Origin: an uncultured Clostridia bacterium
GTDB taxonomy: Bacteria; Bacillota; Clostridia; UBA1381
DNA length: 64,000 bases
Assembly (NCBI GenBank): GCA_947626135.1
Contig: CANQQZ010000008.1
Span: 1-64,000, forward strand
Direction of reading: 5' to 3'
Numbering within the stretch: the first letter of the stretch is position 1; every line of letters begins with the position of its first letter. A model generated the notes under the pieces. It made no database searches. It worked only from the letters and a program-made list of their open reading frames with translations, and was not told the DNA's origin. Of the stretch, positions 62,053 to 64,000 are shown in pieces. The position numbers and the translations under genes were made by a program.

Positions 62053-62889
62053 ATGGAAAATTTCAGCATAACACTGGCGCGCTACAGAAATTATCTGACG
62101 GAGGAAGAAAAATCACCGGCGACTATCGAGAAATACATCCGCGACGCGTCCGCGTTTTACGAATGGCTTGACGGAAGGGAGGCGGATAAGCCGCTTGTGC
62201 TTAAATACAAGGAGAGCCTGATGGGACGGTATGCCGCCGCGAGCGTCAACTCGGTCATTTCCTCGCTTAACAGCCTGTTTGAATACCTCGGCAGGCGCGA
62301 CTGCCGCGTCAGGACGATTAAAATTCAGAGAAGCGTATTTGCCGATAAGCGGCGCGAGATAACGCGTTCCGAATACGAGCGGCTGCTGAGGGCGGCGCGC
62401 GGGAAAGGCGATAAACGGCTTTTTTATATTATGCAGACAATATGCGCTTCCGGAATACGCGTTTCCGAGCTGAGGTATATAACCGCGGCGGCGGTCGCGG
62501 CGGGACGCGCGGATATACGCTGCAAGGGAAAAAACCGCACGGTTTTTCTGCCGGGACAGCTTTGTAAAATGCTGTCGGGATACATCAGGGACAAAAAAAT
62601 AAAAGGCGGCTGTGTTTTCATAACAAAAAGCGGCAAGCCGGTAGACCGCAGCAATATATGGAGGGAAATGCAGAGCCTGTGCGCCGAGGCGGGAGTGGAC
62701 AGAACAAAGGTATTTCCGCACAATCTGCGCCATTTGTTCGCGAGGACATTTTACTCGCTGCAAAAGGATATTATTCGTCTTGCCGATATTCTCGGTCATT
62801 CAAGCGTAAATACCACGCGGATATACACAATGGAATCAGGTGACACGCACCGCAGACAGATTGAAAAAATGAATCTGCTTTTGTGCTGA
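62053..62889 (+). CDS. Tyrosine recombinase, probable DNA invertase of the adjacent promoter
   Basis: A 278-residue XerC/D-type recombinase. The N-terminal SAM-like core-binding domain (about 1-90) precedes a catalytic domain with Arg in ASGIRVSELRY, Lys in CKGKNRTVFL, HxxR in HNLRHLF, His in LGHSSVNTTRIY and the nucleophile Tyr in IYTMESG. ATG 62053 is 9 bp after GGAG; the ATG at 62044 touches that site. The stop codon ends exactly at the first base of an 11-6-11 recombination site, and a mirrored site lies 173 bp on. By position and family it is expected to flip the intervening promoter. Confidence 0.9.
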   Translation: MENFSITLARYRNYLTEEEKSPATIEKYIRDASAFYEWLDGREADKPLVLKYKESLMGRYAAASVNSVISSLNSLFEYLGRRDCRVRTIKIQRSVFADKRREITRSEYERLLRAARGKGDKRLFYIMQTICASGIRVSELRYITAAAVAAGRADIRCKGKNRTVFLPGQLCKMLSGYIRDKKIKGGCVFITKSGKPVDRSNIWREMQSLCAEAGVDRTKVFPHNLRHLFARTFYSLQKDIIRLADILGHSSVNTTRIYTMESGDTHRRQIEKMNLLLC

Positions 62890-62916
62890 CACAACATAAT
62901 TTGCATTATGTTGTAC
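62889..62916. repeat. Left recombination site (dif-like 11-6-11) of the invertible segment
   Basis: Arms ACACAACATAA (62889-62899) and TTATGTTGTAC (62906-62916) flank the core TTTGCA. Positions 62891-62916 are the exact reverse complement of 63090-63115. The TTATGT start of the right arm also resembles the XerD arm of dif (memory). Confidence 0.92.
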
Positions 62917-62948
62917 GCAAATAGTATATGATGTAGCTACACACATTG

Positions 62949-62977
62949 ATTATATCATAAATGGATTAATATGTCAA
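62949..62977 (-). promoter_or_regulatory. Consensus promoter inside the invertible segment, OFF orientation
   Basis: On the minus strand TTGACA (62972-62977) and TATAAT (62949-62954) are perfect hexamers 17 bp apart. It faces the recombinase 3' end, away from the LRR gene, and would make antisense RNA across the left site and into the recombinase gene. Confidence 0.93.
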
Positions 62978-63058
62978 TGTTTTCGACAAAAAATCATGCT
63001 TATTAATAGGAGATAAATTCCAAATCACAGCGCAAAATCCAAAAATTGCAGTTTAAAT

Positions 63059-63076
63059 ACGGCGCTCCCGCGCCGT
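63059..63076. terminator. Hairpin in the invertible segment
   Basis: ACGGCGC and GCGCCGT flank TCCC. A partial T-run follows on the plus strand (TCCTTTT) and an AT-rich stretch on the minus strand. It could block read-through from the recombinase in this orientation and, after inversion, would lie just after the recombinase stop. Confidence 0.6.
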
Positions 63077-63089
63077 TATGTCCTTTTAT

Positions 63090-63117
63090 GTACAACATAA
63101 TGCAAATTATGTTGTAC
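63090..63117. repeat. Right recombination site (dif-like 11-6-11) of the invertible segment
   Basis: Arm GTACAACATAA (63090-63100), core TGCAAA (63101-63106), arm TTATGTTGTAC (63107-63117); the arms are perfect complements. The core is the reverse complement of the left core, so the two sites are in inverted orientation. Confidence 0.93.
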
Positions 63118-63147
63118 GCGGCTTCTCAGCGGAAAGGATGGATTGAT

Positions 63148-64000
63148 ATGACAAAAAAGACGATAAAACGGGTTATGAGCCTGTTTGTTACATTTGCGAT
63201 GATGGCGGCGCTTCTGCCGGCAATGCCGGCTTTGGCGGACTCGGTGCCGACCGGAGGCAGCGCCGGGAATATAACATGGGACTATACTATTGATACCGAA
63301 CAGGACAACGAGTATTATGACCATTATATTCTCACGATAAACGGCAGCGGGGCGCTTGACAGCAGCCCGTGGCTTGACACTCTTTCATACGAGGGTTATT
63401 ACGATATCGAGATATCGAAAATCGTGATTGGAAACGGAATCACCTCCATAGGAGACAGTGTGTTTTATAGCGATGGCGGGTTCTATAATTGGGTCGAGGA
63501 GGTGACGTTTCCCGAAACACTGACGTCGATAGGAAACTCCGCGTTCGCGAACCTCGACACGCTTTGGAAAGTGAAATTCCCGTCATCCTTGAGAACTATC
63601 GGGGATCGCGCGTTTTATAACTGTAATATTCACGAAATGGAATTTTCGGAGGGCTTAACGTCTATCGGAGAGTACGCCTTCTGGGCAGACGATTACGGCG
63701 GTCTCGACGCGGTCAGATTCCCGTCGACTCTTGAAAGTTTGGGAGCGAGCTCGTTTTATGGATATGAAACACTCAGATATATAGAATTTTCGGGTGCTCT
63801 GAAAACCATAGGGGACGAAGCTTTTTCAAACTACGACTCCACGCGGTCGAGAACCGTAATTCTTCCGGCTGGAGTACAATCCATCGGAGACAAGGCGTTT
63901 GTTCCGCAATATGAGTCTAATAATGTATCGATTTACTACGCCGGCACGGAAGAGCAGTGGCAGGGTATTCAAAAAACGGAGGACGATTACGGCGAGGGCG
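63148..64000 (+). CDS. BspA-like leucine-rich repeat surface protein (5' part)
   Basis: The gene starts at ATG 63148, 9 bp after GGAAAGGA, and runs past the window end (at least 284 residues). A signal peptide (KTIKRVMSLFVTFAMMAALLPAMPALA, cleaved near residue 27) precedes a short N-terminal region (WDYTIDTEQDNE) and at least five LRR_5/BspA repeats of the type TSIGDSVFY, TFPETLTSIGNSAFANL, KFPSSLRTIGDRAFYN, EFSEGLTSIGEYAFW. BspA proteins mediate adhesion or act as surface antigens in gut and oral bacteria. No promoter faces it in the present orientation; the invertible segment at 62917-63089 would supply one. Confidence 0.93.
   Translation, partial: MTKKTIKRVMSLFVTFAMMAALLPAMPALADSVPTGGSAGNITWDYTIDTEQDNEYYDHYILTINGSGALDSSPWLDTLSYEGYYDIEISKIVIGNGITSIGDSVFYSDGGFYNWVEEVTFPETLTSIGNSAFANLDTLWKVKFPSSLRTIGDRAFYNCNIHEMEFSEGLTSIGEYAFWADDYGGLDAVRFPSTLESLGASSFYGYETLRYIEFSGALKTIGDEAFSNYDSTRSRTVILPAGVQSIGDKAFVPQYESNNVSIYYAGTEEQWQGIQKTEDDYGEG

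Larger units (their letters stand above)
62917..63089. other. Invertible promoter segment
   Basis: The 173 bp between the inverted sites contain one sigma-A promoter on the minus strand and one perfect hairpin. Inversion would place the -10 at about 63052-63057, pointing at the LRR gene at 63148 with a leader of about 84 nt. Confidence 0.85.

Overview
This window looks like a chromosomal segment of an endospore-forming, anaerobic member of the Clostridia. The evidence is a set of sporulation genes (an alpha/beta SASP, spoIIE, spoVAD, spoVAE), Firmicutes stress regulation (a ctsR-mcsA-mcsB-clpC operon with a CtsR box, and a CIRCE element before htpG), non-mevalonate isoprenoid genes (dxs, ispE) and a probable OLE RNA next to oapA. 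I recognise no rRNA, tRNA or CRISPR array.

Layout. 1-7.0 kb: two copies of a palindromic repeat, radA, a convergent tyrosine recombinase, yloU, fakA (apparently starting at ATT) and recG. 7.1-10.6 kb: a SASP gene, then a four-gene membrane operon containing a K+ channel and three poorly characterised membrane proteins. 10.6-15.0 kb (minus): nfo, htpG with CIRCE, a YgjP-like metalloprotease and a YfcE-like phosphoesterase. 15-17.8 kb: spoIIE behind a promoter with 21-bp spacing, and a DUF1540 gene. 17.8-24.1 kb (minus): OLE RNA-oapA-dxs-tlyA-ispE plus two coiled-coil membrane proteins. 24.2-29.2 kb: an ArsR regulator and the CtsR operon. 29.3-34.0 kb: radical SAM, mreB-like, fabZ, a tRNA methyltransferase, rsmI and two small proteins. 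34-43.7 kb: a secreted stalk-domain protein, an HtrA-like protease, a candidate structured RNA, MATE, PAP2, HD, glycosyltransferase, trxB and an amidohydrolase. 43.8-49.8 kb: gap, the rpmH-rnpA-yidD-yidC-jag cluster, galE and a nitrilase-family gene. 50.1-58.5 kb: a methyltransferase-STAS gene interrupted at a G8 tract, a two-component system, a 598-bp repeat element, spoVAE-spoVAD and a GH35 galactosidase. 58.6-61.9 kb: a polar amino acid ABC transporter.

The most striking system is at the right end (61.9-64.0 kb). A 278-residue tyrosine recombinase is followed directly by a 173-bp segment bounded by two inverted dif-like 11-6-11 sites. That segment carries a perfect consensus sigma-A promoter (TTGACA, 17 bp, TATAAT) and a GC-rich hairpin. 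Just beyond lies the start of a secreted BspA-like leucine-rich-repeat protein. As sequenced, the promoter points away from that gene, so this looks like a phase-variable surface protein locus caught in the OFF orientation. The upstream region of the recombinase carries a diverged copy of the same palindromic repeat found twice upstream of radA at the other end of the window.

Other points of interest are the probable OLE RNA/OapA pair in an isoprenoid operon, the G8 tract that shifts the frame of a methyltransferase-STAS gene, the apparent ATT start of fakA, and the K+ channel operon.
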